Assembly (NCBI RefSeq): GCF_016811915.1
Contig: NZ_CP069127.1
Location: forward strand, 3,695,001-3,759,000
Source of the DNA: Brevibacillus choshinensis
GTDB taxonomy: Bacteria > Bacillota > Bacilli > Brevibacillales > Brevibacillaceae
Length of the DNA: 64,000 nt
Reading direction: 5' to 3'
The notes under the pieces were generated by a model, which ran no database searches, was not told the DNA's origin, and was given only the letters and a program-made list of their open reading frames with translations. The position numbers were made by a program, and so were the translations under genes. Of this stretch, positions 33,708 through 42,222 are shown in pieces; positions within the stretch are counted from its first letter, which is position 1; each line of letters opens with the position of its first letter.

Positions 33708-34373
33708 CTAGTTCAACGAAAGCAAGGATACGTTAAATATATAAGGAATCTGCCGGATCTCTTCCAGCACTTCTGCGGAAACAGGCGCGTCTGTCTCGAT
33801 TGCCATCAGCGCACGAGATCCTTTGTCGTGACGGGAGACCTCCATCAGCCCCACGTTGATCCGATGCTGGGTCAACACCTTGGCCACAGCAGCGATCATG
33901 CCGAAGCGATCCTCGTGCAGCACCAGCATGGTGGGACTGTCAAAGCCCAGCTGCAAGGTGAAGCCATCGATCTCCAACACTTCGATCTTGCCACCGCCGA
34001 TGGAAACGCCTACTATCTCGATCGATGCTTGATCGTCGGACAGCTTGATGCGGGATGTATTGGGATGCTCGGTCAGGACCTCCGACGTGGTCAAATTCAC
34101 TTCCATCCCTGCCTTTTCCGCAATGACGAGTGAATTTTTCAACCGCAAATCGGACGTGTCAAAATCCAGAATGCCCGCCACTGTAGCTACGTCAGAGCCA
34201 TGCCCTTGATACGTCTTTGCAAATGATCCGTAAAAAGTGATCTCCGCTCGCTTTGGCTGTTTGCCGAACAGCTTGCGGGCCACCCTGCCGATGCGCGCAG
34301 CACCCGCTGTATGGGAACTGGACGGGCCAACCATGATTGGACCGATAATATCAAATACGCTTTTGTACTTCAA
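33708..34373 (-). CDS. sdaAB: L-serine dehydratase beta subunit
   Basis: The protein has 221 residues. A TTG at 34373 has AGGAGGAGAGG upstream; the longer frame has no site. The opening KSVFDIIGPIMVGPSSSHTAGA binds the subunit partner and serine. A C-terminal ACT domain, from about residue 148 (TMLVLHEDRFGMIAAVAKVLTQHRINVGLMEVSR), is usually a regulatory fold. First gene of sdaAB-sdaAA-recG. A cre-like sequence upstream suggests carbon catabolite control. Confidence 0.94.
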   Translation of the reverse strand: MKYKSVFDIIGPIMVGPSSSHTAGAARIGRVARKLFGKQPKRAEITFYGSFAKTYQGHGSDVATVAGILDFDTSDLRLKNSLVIAEKAGMEVNLTTSEVLTEHPNTSRIKLSDDQASIEIVGVSIGGGKIEVLEIDGFTLQLGFDSPTMLVLHEDRFGMIAAVAKVLTQHRINVGLMEVSRHDKGSRALMAIETDAPVSAEVLEEIRQIPYIFNVSLLSLN

Positions 34374-34438
34374 CCGTCCTCTCCTCCTGGTACACAAGGG
34401 GTTCAACAAGATTCACTCTCATTGTATCCTACCGTCTC

Positions 34439-34452
34439 TGAAAGCGCTATAG
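34439..34452 (-). promoter_or_regulatory. cre-like (CcpA) site upstream of sdaAB
   Basis: TGAAAGCGCTATAG agrees with the CcpA pattern TGWAANCGNTNWCA at 12 of 14 positions; the conserved core TGAAAGCGCT is intact. A minus-strand -10 candidate TACAAT lies about 10 bases downstream. Confidence 0.35.
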
Positions 34453-34498
34453 GTTTCCCTTCTAGGCAGACAGTTCGCACAAATCAAAGAAAAACGGG

Positions 34499-34528
34499 TT
34501 GAACTTAGGAGAACGTAAAAACTATAAT
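34499..34528 (+). promoter_or_regulatory. Promoter of the GNAT gene at 34.6 kb
   Basis: TTGAAC (34499-34504), an 18-base spacer and TATAAT (34523-34528) predict a start near 34535, which rules out the earliest in-frame ATG (34527). Confidence 0.65.
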
Positions 34529-34583
34529 GATGGGACGCTTCTCTCAATACTTTCAATTTTATACAATTGAAACGGGGTATCGC

Positions 34584-35138
34584 ATGATGTTCATGGACAA
34601 GCAAGCGTTTGCGGTAAAGGGACTCGATTATACGATTCGTTCGGCTGTGGAAAAAGATGCAGAAGAATTGTCTGCACTGCGGCTGGTAATTGATGGAGAG
34701 ACAGAGAATCTGGACAGGGAAAAAGGCGAGGCATTCATCGATCCAGCAGGCTTCGCGAAGCTCATTTCGGAAGATACAGAGAATCCACGGAACCTGTTTT
34801 TAGTCGCCGTCGCAAACGATCGGATCGTCGGTTTTTCCCGCTGTGAAGGAAATCAGTTAAGGCGCTCCTCCCATAAAGTCGAATTCGGGGTATGCGTCTT
34901 GAAGGAATTCTGGGGCTACGGGATCGGAAAACAGCTATTGCAGCAATCGATTTCCTGGGCGGACGAAAATGGCATCCGAAAAATGACCCTGCATGTGCTG
35001 GAAACCAACGAGCCTGCGATTGCCCTCTATCAAAAGCTGGGGTTTGAAATCGAAGGCATTTTAAAACAGGACAAGCTTCTCGCAGACGGCACCTACTATA
35101 ACACCATCGTGATGGGACGGTTCCATGAGAGTACCTAG
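34584..35138 (+). CDS. GNAT-family acetyltransferase
   Basis: The protein has 184 residues from the ATG at 34584 (GGGG 7 bases upstream; ATG codons at 34587 and 34593 are alternatives). Motif A reads VLKEFWGYGIGKQLLQQSI, with the acetyl-CoA loop W-x-x-G-x-G; motif B reads LHVLETNEPAIALYQKLGFEIEGI, and the end GTYYNTIVMGRFH is typical of the RimI/RimL-like group (YkwB/YiaC type). Preceding strand VEFGVCV fits. The substrate is unknown. Monocistronic. Confidence 0.87.
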   Translation: MMFMDKQAFAVKGLDYTIRSAVEKDAEELSALRLVIDGETENLDREKGEAFIDPAGFAKLISEDTENPRNLFLVAVANDRIVGFSRCEGNQLRRSSHKVEFGVCVLKEFWGYGIGKQLLQQSISWADENGIRKMTLHVLETNEPAIALYQKLGFEIEGILKQDKLLADGTYYNTIVMGRFHEST

Positions 35139-35144
35139 CAGCCA

Positions 35145-35187
35145 GCAAAAAAAGACACTTACCCGCGAGAAGGGAAGTGTCTTTTTT
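35145..35187. terminator. Bidirectional terminator between GNAT and DegV genes
   Basis: AAAAGACACTT (35150-35160) pairs with AAGTGTCTTTT (35175-35185); T-runs occur on both strands. Confidence 0.85.
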
Positions 35188-35188
35188 C

Positions 35189-36046
35189 CTATTCAGCCCT
35201 CACCATTAAAACTCCGATAAGGCCAGGTCCCGCGTGTGTTCCAATTACCGGTCCGATCTCCTCCAGGTGAAAGTCGGCAACCTGAAATTCCTGCTTGATG
35301 CGCTCCAATATTTCGGCAGCCTGATCGGGAACCGAACTGTGCAGCACTCCGACCTTGACGGGCTTGCCCTGCGCGTACTCCTGGAACGTTTCCAGAACGC
35401 GATTGAGTGCCTTTTTGGTGCCCCTCACCTTGTCGAAAGCAGAGACGTAGCCCGCGGGATCCAGAGTCAGGATCGGCTTGATGTTTAGCAGTGAGCCGAT
35501 GACCGCTGCTGCTCGGCCGATCCGCCCGCCTTTTTGCAGGAATTCGAGCGTATCGACGATGAAGTACACTTGTACCTCATCCAGATAGCGATCGATCATG
35601 TCGAGAATCTGCTGCTTGCTTTTGCCTTCCTTGGCAGCCTTTGCGGCATCCACACAGATCATCCCGTGGACATACGAAGCCTTGCGGGAATCGATCACGG
35701 TGATGTCGATGCTCTCTTCCAGCATGGACTTGGCGATCATCGCGGATTGATACGTACCGGACAACGAAGCGGACAGCATGATGGCGATGATCTGCACATC
35801 TTTCCCATGCTCCTCATAAATCGCCTTGTACGCTTCCGCAAACTCCAGGGGAGAAGGCTGAGAGGTCGTCGGCAGCACGCTCGATTGCTTCAGCTTGTCA
35901 AAAAAAGCGGTGGATGTGATAGTGACTCCGTCCAGATAGGTTTCCGATCCAAACATCACCTTCAGCGGCACTGCCACGATCCCCAAAGATTGCCGTACAG
36001 ACGCATCGATATCAGATGCACTGTCAGTAAGAATCACGATAGGCAT
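35189..36046 (-). CDS. DegV-family fatty-acid-binding protein (FakB-like)
   Basis: The protein has 285 residues. It has the DegV fold with the opening ILTDSASDID, TTSQPSPLEF near residues 59-68, SGTYQSAMIA near 95, VYFIVDTLEFLQKGGRIGRAAAVIGSLLNIKPIL and the end THAGPGLIGV. DegV/FakB proteins hold a fatty acid and present it to FakA for phosphorylation. It starts 22 bases after fakA (yloV), in the same transcript, which makes a cognate FakA-FakB pair likely. Fatty acid preference cannot be read from the sequence. Confidence 0.9.
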   Translation of the reverse strand: MPIVILTDSASDIDASVRQSLGIVAVPLKVMFGSETYLDGVTITSTAFFDKLKQSSVLPTTSQPSPLEFAEAYKAIYEEHGKDVQIIAIMLSASLSGTYQSAMIAKSMLEESIDITVIDSRKASYVHGMICVDAAKAAKEGKSKQQILDMIDRYLDEVQVYFIVDTLEFLQKGGRIGRAAAVIGSLLNIKPILTLDPAGYVSAFDKVRGTKKALNRVLETFQEYAQGKPVKVGVLHSSVPDQAAEILERIKQEFQVADFHLEEIGPVIGTHAGPGLIGVLMVRAE

Positions 36047-36068
36047 TCACGAGCACTCCTCTACACCA

Positions 36069-37766
36069 TTACTCAACCGAAAAGATGAACGGATAAAGCG
36101 GCTGACCGCCATCCTGGATTTCCACTTCGACATCCGGATACTTGTCCGCGAGTGCCGCTTCAAGAGCCTCTGCCTGCTCTTCCGTCGCCCCTTCCCCGAG
36201 GAACATGGTGACGATCTCAGCGTCCTCGTCCACCATTTCCAAAAGAAGAGCCTGTGCACTTTCCATCAGATCTGGAACAGCGGTGACGATTTCTTTTTCG
36301 AAAATCCCGATGTAGTCGCCCTCTTTGATCTCCACATCACCCATGCGCGTATCGCGTACGGCGTGTGTGACCATGCCCGTCTTGACGGAGGCGATGGCTC
36401 TCTTCATCGCGCCCTCATTCGCTTCTACCTCTGCAGCCCCATTGAAAGCGACCAACGCGGCCATCCCTTGAGGAATGCTCTTGGTGGGAATGACGGTTAC
36501 AGAGCCCTCAGCCAACTCGGCGGCCTGCTGAGCAGCCATGACGATATTGCTGTTGTTTGGCAGAATGAAAATTTCGTTTGCATGCAGACCTTCGATGGCC
36601 TTCATGAAATCCTCCGTGCTCGGATTCATCGTTTGTCCGCCTTCTACGACTACATGCACGCCCATGCTTCGCAAAATCTTGGCGATACCCTCACCCGCAG
36701 CGACCGCGATCAAGCCGTAAGAAAGCGCTTCAGCTTGCGTAGACACAGCGGCAGCCTGATGCGACTTATTCTCTTCCGCTTTGAGAATATTGGCATGCTG
36801 TTCGCGCATGTTTTCAATTTTTAGGCGATGAAGGCTTCCGAATTGCTGTGCGTATTGCAGCACGTTGCCCGGATGCTCTGCGTGAATATGTACCTTTACA
36901 ACCTCATCGTCAGACACGACCAGGAGAGAATCCCCCATCTGGTCCAATTGACTGCGGAAGAGTCCTTCAGAGAACGGCTTTTTATTAGGCTCGGTGCTGT
37001 TGGCGATATGTACCATGAACTCCGTGCAATAGCCGAAAGTGATGTCTTCTGTTTTCATATGGATTTGCGCGTGCTGCTCGTGAACGAGTTTGTCCAGATC
37101 CGCCTCTTTCATCACTACCTTCGGCTTTTGCTGGATGTCCCCCAGAGACTCACCTCGCAGGGCTCGCAAAAATCCTTCATAGATGAACAACAGTCCTTGT
37201 CCACCTGAATCGACGACGCCCACTTCTTTTAGTACAGGGAGCATCTCAGGTGTGCGCAGCAGGGTAGCCTGCGCCTGTTCATACGTTTTTTCCATGACGA
37301 CGACAATATCCTCCGTCGTGCGAGCGGCACGGACAGCCAGGTCGGCTGCCTCTCGGGCAACAGTGAGAATCGTCCCCTCGACCGGTTTCATGACTGCTTG
37401 ATAGGCTGAGTCCACCCCGGATTTTAATGCCTCGGCAAACTGGCGAGCGTTGATCAGCTCCTTCCCGTTTACTGCTTTGCTAAAGCCGCGGAACAATTGG
37501 GATAAAATGACTCCAGAGTTGCCTCGTGCTCCCATCAATAAGCCCTTGGCAAGTGCAGAAGCCGCTTCTGTGATGCGAGGAGACTCCCTGCGGGAAAGCT
37601 CCTCCACACCTGATGTAAGTGTCAAATTCATATTTGTCCCAGTATCTCCATCTGGTACGGGAAAGACGTTCAACCCATCGACCACTTTGACGTTTTCAGA
37701 CAAAAGGTTTGCCCCCAGGTAAACCATCCGGCTAAAAAGCACGCCATCAAGACGCGTATGTACCAA
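36069..37766 (-). CDS. fakA: Fatty acid kinase catalytic subunit (FakA/YloV, DAK2 domain)
   Basis: The protein has 565 residues. A TTG start has AAGGAGG 8 bases upstream. The N-terminal DAK2 (dihydroxyacetone-kinase-like) ATP domain holds FPVPDGDTGTNMNLT at 35-49, with the Asp residues that bind magnesium, and ARGNSGVILSQLFRG near 78-92. The middle and C-terminal parts (to 565) match YloV. With FakB it makes acyl-phosphate from exogenous fatty acid for PlsX/PlsY phospholipid synthesis. It follows yloU after 17 bases and precedes the degV-like gene. Confidence 0.93.
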   Translation of the reverse strand: MVHTRLDGVLFSRMVYLGANLLSENVKVVDGLNVFPVPDGDTGTNMNLTLTSGVEELSRRESPRITEAASALAKGLLMGARGNSGVILSQLFRGFSKAVNGKELINARQFAEALKSGVDSAYQAVMKPVEGTILTVAREAADLAVRAARTTEDIVVVMEKTYEQAQATLLRTPEMLPVLKEVGVVDSGGQGLLFIYEGFLRALRGESLGDIQQKPKVVMKEADLDKLVHEQHAQIHMKTEDITFGYCTEFMVHIANSTEPNKKPFSEGLFRSQLDQMGDSLLVVSDDEVVKVHIHAEHPGNVLQYAQQFGSLHRLKIENMREQHANILKAEENKSHQAAAVSTQAEALSYGLIAVAAGEGIAKILRSMGVHVVVEGGQTMNPSTEDFMKAIEGLHANEIFILPNNSNIVMAAQQAAELAEGSVTVIPTKSIPQGMAALVAFNGAAEVEANEGAMKRAIASVKTGMVTHAVRDTRMGDVEIKEGDYIGIFEKEIVTAVPDLMESAQALLLEMVDEDAEIVTMFLGEGATEEQAEALEAALADKYPDVEVEIQDGGQPLYPFIFSVE

Positions 37767-37783
37767 CTGATGTTCCTCCTTAA

Positions 37784-38149
37784 TTATGTATCCCTGTCTG
37801 TACGAACTCCCTGCACGAAAATATTCACGGCAGTGACATCGATTCCTACAGTTTGCTCCAAGGTATAACGAACGCGACGCTGTACATTACCCGCGACCTC
37901 AGAAATTTTAACGCCATAACTGACGATGATATGCATGTCCAATGTCACTTCACCGTTCTGGTTGTGAACGACGACCCCTTTGCTCAGGTTATCTCGTCCC
38001 AGCAGCTCGGCGATTCCATCCTTAAGCGCTTTTCGCGGAGACATACCTACGAGTCCGAAGACTTCCATAGCGGCGCCTCCCGCAATCCGAGCGATCACTT
38101 CTTCTGTTACATCTATTTTCCCCAGAGATGTGCTCATTTCCACTGTCAT
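37784..38149 (-). CDS. yloU: Asp23/Gls24-family protein (YloU)
   Basis: The protein has 121 residues. Asp23 signature features are VTEEVIARIAGGAAMEVFGLVGM, GVVVHNQNGEVTLDMHIIVSYG and VNIFVQGVR. The family is linked to cell-envelope homeostasis and membrane localisation in Gram-positive bacteria. First gene of yloU-fakA-degV on the minus strand, divergent from rpmB as in other Bacillales. AAGGAGGAGT lies upstream of the ATG. Confidence 0.93.
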   Translation of the reverse strand: MTVEMSTSLGKIDVTEEVIARIAGGAAMEVFGLVGMSPRKALKDGIAELLGRDNLSKGVVVHNQNGEVTLDMHIIVSYGVKISEVAGNVQRRVRYTLEQTVGIDVTAVNIFVQGVRTDRDT

Positions 38150-38299
38150 ACAAGGACTCCTCCTCTATTCAACAGCTTGATCGCTTTGATAAGCGTAAAC
38201 ATGCTTCATATAATTTTACACTAACATATTGAAGAAATGAAGCGTTTTGTCGAATGACAGAGGAAAGAAGGAAGATAGGGCTTTTCCTCATGTCAAGTA

Positions 38300-38329
38300 T
38301 TGCAATTGACAGCATTCGTGTGCTACTAT
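38300..38329 (+). promoter_or_regulatory. Promoter of rpmB
   Basis: TTGCAA (38300-38305), 18-base spacer and an extended -10 TG-C-TACTAT (38321-38329). A nearby TTGACA (38306-38311) has no -10 at the right distance. Confidence 0.5.
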
Positions 38330-38393
38330 GGTTGAGTATTTGTGTTCCCTTTATCGGGAATTCCGTTTAGATGCAACAAGGAGGTGGATCGTA

Positions 38394-38582
38394 ATGGCAC
38401 GTCGTTGCTTTGTAACTGGTAAATCTGCTAAAGCAGGAAACGCTCGCTCCCACTCCATGCGCGCAACTCGCCGCACTTGGGGTGTTAACGTACAAAAAGT
38501 GCGCATTCTGGTAAATGGTAAACCAAAGCGCGTTTATGTAAGTACACGAGCACTGAAATCCGGACTCGTAACTCGCGTGTAG
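38394..38582 (+). CDS. rpmB: 50S ribosomal protein L28
   Basis: The protein has 62 residues from the ATG at 38394, after AAGGAGGTG. It is strongly basic: [36 protein letters not shown] and [11 protein letters not shown] are L28 hallmarks. Only one Cys is present near the start, so no CxxC pair is seen. L28 binds 23S rRNA. Alone in its transcript, divergent from yloU and convergent with spoVM. Confidence 0.95.
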   Translation: MARRCFVTGKSAKAGNARSHSMRATRRTWGVNVQKVRILVNGKPKRVYVSTRALKSGLVTRV

Positions 38583-38600
38583 TATTTTACTACAAAGCGA

Positions 38601-38627
38601 AAAAAAGCACCCTCGAGGTGCTTTTTT
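38601..38627. terminator. Terminator of rpmB
   Basis: AAAAAAGCAC (38601-38610) pairs with GTGCTTTTTT (38618-38627) around CTCGAG. It may also serve spoVM from the other side. Confidence 0.85.
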
Positions 38628-38680
38628 GCATTTCCGACGTTCCATCTTTCCCTCAGGAGGCCGAGGCCGAGGCTACGCCG

Positions 38681-38764
38681 TCATTTTTTCTTGTTGAATG
38701 CCTCTATGATGCCGCGAATCATGCCACCTAGGAACTTCGGCAACTTGATGGTGTAAAACCGCAT
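38681..38764 (-). CDS. spoVM: SpoVM, stage V sporulation peptide
   Basis: This gene encodes 27 residues: an ATG at 38764 (GAGGAGGGG upstream) and a TGA at 38681. The peptide opens MRFYTIKLPKFLGGMIRG and ends FNKKK, nearly identical in its first half to B. subtilis SpoVM, including the Pro9 that deforms the helix. The amphipathic helix recognises the positive curvature of the forespore membrane and anchors the SpoIVA coat basement layer. It lies between the L28 gene and a small membrane-protein gene, as in other Bacillales. Confidence 0.93.
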   Translation of the reverse strand: MRFYTIKLPKFLGGMIRGIIEAFNKKK

Positions 38765-38784
38765 GCTACCCCTCCTCACCGAAA

Positions 38785-38961
38785 TTACTTCACATGATAC
38801 AAATACCAGCCCGCCCCCATGAGTGCCAACGATAACAGGCTATACCAAACCCACGGAGGTGCCATGTACAGGAAAATGGTGATACCTCCGACAGCCAACG
38901 CAACCCCGAGAACACGTCGCAAGGCGCCCCCCTGTCGCAGGCGATAGGAGCGCAATCCCAT
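38785..38961 (-). CDS. Small two-helix membrane protein upstream of spoVM
   Basis: The protein has 58 residues from an ATG at 38961 with AAGGAGGT 9 bases upstream, a strong site. The N-terminus is basic (GLRSYRLRQGGALRR). Two hydrophobic segments follow, VLGVALAVGGITIFLYM and WVWYSLLSLALMGAGWYLYH. It ends 20 bases before spoVM, so the two are probably cotranscribed. No family was recognised. An alternative frame of 67 codons on the same strand lacks these features and was rejected. Confidence 0.7.
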   Translation of the reverse strand: MGLRSYRLRQGGALRRVLGVALAVGGITIFLYMAPPWVWYSLLSLALMGAGWYLYHVK

Positions 38962-39105
38962 TCATACTGCACCTCCTTCAGGTGTTCTCCCAAACGTGCA
39001 TATTACATCATATTCTGCTGTCGGATAAACATGTATCCTGCCATGCGAAAAAGTAAAAACGAACGACAGAATAGTGCGAGCCCGTACGAATCCCAAGAAA
39101 ATGGC

Positions 39106-39140
39106 GTAAAAAAAATCAGGCAACCATTTGCTGCCTGATT
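39106..39140 (-). terminator. Terminator of thiT
   Basis: AATCAGGCA (39114-39122) pairs with TGCCTGATT (39132-39140); the minus strand then reads eight T. Confidence 0.85.
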
Positions 39141-39176
39141 ACATTATGCACGTTCTCTCGACATTATGCGTGTCCT

Positions 39177-39737
39177 CTATGCAAGACGGTCACGAGCTGG
39201 AAACAGCAGCGAGGATGCGCTGGTGAGCACGACCGTAAGCACCGCTCCCGCAATCACCATCTCGGGCAGCAGGTAGGTGATGTTGTACACGAAGGAATAC
39301 AAAGCGACAGGCGTCCCCTCCGGTGCATACTGACCAAACCAGACGATTCCGGAGATAAAATGACAGACGAACCTTCCCAGAACCCCGATCAACAGCCCGC
39401 TCCACAAGACCATGATACGGCTGGATTTTGATTCAAACCCGGACAAGCGAACAAGCCCCGAAAGGCCCAATGCGGCAAATGCGAGCGGATAATCCAGCAG
39501 CAATTGGACTGGGTTCACTACCGTACTGCCAAACAGCAGCTGCAAGATCCCGACTACCAGCCCTGTGACAATCCCGGCAAACAGGCCTCGGCGCACGGCG
39601 ATCAGGGCGATCGGTACCATCACCAGCGATACAGAGCCTCCCTGCGGCATATCAAACACCTTGATCTGACTGAAAACGAGCGCCAATGCCGCCATCATGG
39701 CCATCTCCAGCCATGTCAACAATCGCATTCGATCCAA
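39177..39737 (-). CDS. thiT: Thiamine ECF transporter substrate-binding subunit ThiT
   Basis: The protein has 186 residues from a TTG at 39737 (AAGGAG 8 bases upstream); the longer frame passes through the promoter and was trimmed. Six helices are predicted, with the ThiT features DMPQGGSVSLVMVPIALIAVRRG (loop L1), RFVCHFISGIVWFGQYAPEGT, with the His/Trp thiamine pocket, and YNITYLLPEMV. It works with the shared EcfAA'T module encoded elsewhere. Its promoter is strong but no TPP riboswitch lies in the short leader. Confidence 0.93.
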   Translation of the reverse strand: MDRMRLLTWLEMAMMAALALVFSQIKVFDMPQGGSVSLVMVPIALIAVRRGLFAGIVTGLVVGILQLLFGSTVVNPVQLLLDYPLAFAALGLSGLVRLSGFESKSSRIMVLWSGLLIGVLGRFVCHFISGIVWFGQYAPEGTPVALYSFVYNITYLLPEMVIAGAVLTVVLTSASSLLFPARDRLA

Positions 39738-39801
39738 AACATTCACTCCTTCTATAAAAAATAACAGGTAAATAAAAGCAAGCCCTGCACGGCTGTTATT
39801 G

Positions 39802-39830
39802 ATTCTAGCCCAAGCGCAGAAGGCTGTCAA
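39802..39830 (-). promoter_or_regulatory. Promoter of thiT
   Basis: On the minus strand TTGACA (39830-39825), 17-base spacer and TAGAAT (39807-39802). The start near 39795 leaves about 58 bases of leader, with no THI-box sequence. Confidence 0.75.
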
Positions 39831-39868
39831 AAAGAAAAGTCGCGACCGCTCATGCAGCCGCGACTCCT
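39830..39868 (-). terminator. Terminator of the artPQR operon
   Basis: AGTCGCG (39838-39844) pairs with CGCGACT (39859-39865); TTTTCTTTTTG follows on the minus strand. It overlaps the thiT promoter. Confidence 0.75.
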
Positions 39869-39870
39869 TT

Positions 39871-40593
39871 TTATCGAACTTTCTCCAAAAACTGTTTTGC
39901 CCGGTCGCTTTTCGGATTCTGAAAGAACTCCTTCGGCGGAGTCTCTTCGATGATTTGGCCGTGGTCAATGAACAGAATGCGATCAGAGACCTCCTCGGCA
40001 AATCTCATTTCATGAGTCACGATGGCCATGGTCATGCCTGTATGAGCCAAGCCCTTCATGACCTCCAGCACTTCCTTGACCATCTCCGGGTCGAGAGCGG
40101 ACGTGGGCTCGTCGAAGAGCATGATTTCCGGCTCCATGACGAGCGAGCGCGCGATGGCGACCCGCTGCTTTTGGCCGCCGGACAGACGCGACGGATACAC
40201 ATCAGCCTTGTCGGACAGGCCTACACGATTCAGAAGCTCCCTCGCCTTGCTCTCGGCCTGTGCCCTAGACATCCCTTTGACCTTGATCGGGGCATACGTC
40301 AAATTGTTCAAGACCGTCATATGCGGAAAGAGATGAAAGTGCTGAAAGACCATCCCGATCTTTTGGCGGATTTTCATGACGTCTGCTTTCGGCGCCGTAA
40401 TTTCCTGGCCAGCAATGAAGATCGAGCCCGTCGTCGGGATCTCGAGCAAGTTCATGCACCGCAAAAGGGTCGACTTCCCCGAGCCGGACGGTCCGATAAT
40501 CGCGACCACTTCCCCTTTTGCGATCTCGGTCGACATTCCCTTTAACACTTCGAGCTGGCCAAATGTCTTGGTAATGTTGTCAATCTTAATCAC
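39871..40593 (-). CDS. artR: Polar amino acid ABC transporter ATPase
   Basis: The protein has 240 residues. Walker [10 protein letters not shown], signature [15 protein letters not shown], Walker [15 protein letters not shown] and the switch His (TMAIVTHEM) are all present. Length and sequence are those of the GlnQ/ArtR group. It powers uptake with ArtQ and ArtP. It overlaps artQ by 8 bases. Confidence 0.93.
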   Translation of the reverse strand: MIKIDNITKTFGQLEVLKGMSTEIAKGEVVAIIGPSGSGKSTLLRCMNLLEIPTTGSIFIAGQEITAPKADVMKIRQKIGMVFQHFHLFPHMTVLNNLTYAPIKVKGMSRAQAESKARELLNRVGLSDKADVYPSRLSGGQKQRVAIARSLVMEPEIMLFDEPTSALDPEMVKEVLEVMKGLAHTGMTMAIVTHEMRFAEEVSDRILFIDHGQIIEETPPKEFFQNPKSDRAKQFLEKVR

Positions 40594-41245
40594 TGCGTCT
40601 CATCCTCCTCTCCAGCACACGCGCAAACCATGTCAGGATCATGACCATGACGTAGTAGAGGACCCCGGCAATGATATACGGTTCAAAGTACCGGAAGATC
40701 GTTCCCTTCACCACATTCGCGTTTTGCAGAATGTCTGCGAGACCGATCGTGGACACGAGAGCAGATTCTTTCAAGAGTGCGATTGTTTCATTCACCAGCG
40801 CAGGCAAGATATTCTTGACGCCCTGCGGCAAAATGATGTCCAGCATCATGCGGCGATACGGAACACCCAGCGCTTTGGCCGCCTCCCACTGCCCTTTGTC
40901 CACCGCGAGAATCCCGCCACGGATGGTCTCGGAGATGTACGCACCCGAGTTCAGCGTAAACGTCAAGACTGCCGCCTCCAGCTGGGAGATGTTGTATCCC
41001 GTGAGCTGCGGTGTCGCGAAGTAGACAAACGTCAGCTGCAAAATCAGCGGGGTCCCGCGAAAGACGGACGTATACGCAACCGCCAGCCAATTGAGAGGAC
41101 CGAATTTGGAAATTTTAATGAGTGCCAAAATGGAACCCCAGATGAATCCTAATACTACCGAGAGCAACGTGACGAGTAATGTGACCTTTATCCCCTGCAA
41201 AATAAAAGGGATATAGGGCACAATCTGCGGAAAATCCAAATTCAT
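40586..41245 (-). CDS. artQ: Polar amino acid ABC transporter permease
   Basis: The protein has 219 residues from an ATG at 41245 (AAGGGG 11 bases upstream). About five helices. The EAA loop [30 protein letters not shown] contacts the ATPase; [15 protein letters not shown] is the usual N-terminal permease mark. HisM/ArtQ family. It forms the membrane channel as a dimer with ArtR. Confidence 0.92.
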   Translation of the reverse strand: MNLDFPQIVPYIPFILQGIKVTLLVTLLSVVLGFIWGSILALIKISKFGPLNWLAVAYTSVFRGTPLILQLTFVYFATPQLTGYNISQLEAAVLTFTLNSGAYISETIRGGILAVDKGQWEAAKALGVPYRRMMLDIILPQGVKNILPALVNETIALLKESALVSTIGLADILQNANVVKGTIFRYFEPYIIAGVLYYVMVMILTWFARVLERRMRRSD

Positions 41246-41303
41246 GCCCTTTCCCACCCCTTGCTACCAATCATTGAAAATACATGCGGACACACGGGCC
41301 GGG

Positions 41304-42131
41304 TTACTGTCCGAACCATTTTTTGATCAGCTTGTCCATCTCGCCGTTTTCCTGCATCTTTTTGATCACGTCGTTGAATTCCTTCACATGTGTGGAGCCT
41401 TTCGGGAAGGCAACCGCAGAACCGTTTTTCTCATTTGATTCGATGGTAGTGTATTGGAGGCCTGGGTTGCTTTCCACAAAGCCTTTTGCGACGGTATCCT
41501 CGAGAATCGCCGCATCCACGCGTCCCGTTTTCACTTCTTCAACGATCTCACCGGTTTTATTCAGCGAGGTGATTTGCAGGCCGGTCGCTGTTTTCGCCAG
41601 TTCTTTTGCTGCGGATTCCTGAATGGAGCCGAGCTGTACGGCCACTTTTTTGCCAGCCAATTGGTCCGGCTTCGTCAGATTGCTTTCTTTCTTGGACACG
41701 ATCGTATTTTTCGCGTCGTAGTAGATCTCGGAGAAATCAACGTTCTTTTGACGTTCTGGAGTCGGGGTCATCCCTGCCATTACGAAGTCTGCACGGTTGG
41801 TTTGCAGAGCAGGCACCAAACCGTCAAAGTTCATATCATTGATCTGCACCTCGTATCCGAGCTCTTTTGCAATGTACTTCGCAATATCTACGTCAAAGCC
41901 GACGATCTCGTCCTTGCCGCTGGTCAAATCGTGAAACTCGTAGGGCTTGTAGTCAGCAGATGTCGCCATCGTCAGCGTCTTTTTCTCGCCGCTCGGCTGT
42001 TCTTGCCCTGCTTGTGGCTGTGCAGGCGCTTGCCCCGCTCCCGATTGATTGCCGGTACCGCAGCCAGCGATCACGGCCGCAGCCAAAAGGGATGTTAGTG
42101 CAATCGAAAAGATCGACGTTTGTTTTTTCAT
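41304..42131 (-). CDS. artP: Amino acid ABC transporter substrate-binding lipoprotein (arginine type)
   Basis: The protein has 275 residues from the ATG at 42131 (GGGGG 8 bases upstream). The lipobox VIAGC puts the modified cysteine near residue 23. A Gln/Pro/Ala-rich linker follows. Binding-fold segments are TSADYKPYEFHD, VGFDVDIAKYIAKELGY, FDGLVPALQTNRADFVMAGMTPTPERQKNVDFSEIYY and VAVQLGSIQESAAKEL, all close to B. subtilis ArtP (YqiX), a high-affinity arginine binder. Order artP-artQ-artR. Confidence 0.9.
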   Translation of the reverse strand: MKKQTSIFSIALTSLLAAAVIAGCGTGNQSGAGQAPAQPQAGQEQPSGEKKTLTMATSADYKPYEFHDLTSGKDEIVGFDVDIAKYIAKELGYEVQINDMNFDGLVPALQTNRADFVMAGMTPTPERQKNVDFSEIYYDAKNTIVSKKESNLTKPDQLAGKKVAVQLGSIQESAAKELAKTATGLQITSLNKTGEIVEEVKTGRVDAAILEDTVAKGFVESNPGLQYTTIESNEKNGSAVAFPKGSTHVKEFNDVIKKMQENGEMDKLIKKWFGQ

Positions 42132-42222
42132 TCGTGGTACCCCCATTTAGGATTGTGATGGAATTCAGGTAGAAAATATAGATGCCAAGCCAGAGAGAAT
42201 TTATATTACTCGACAACTTATA

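Noticed and set aside
38790..38993. Minus-strand frame of 67 codons upstream of spoVM
   Set aside because: Another frame there has a better ribosome site and two clean membrane helices.
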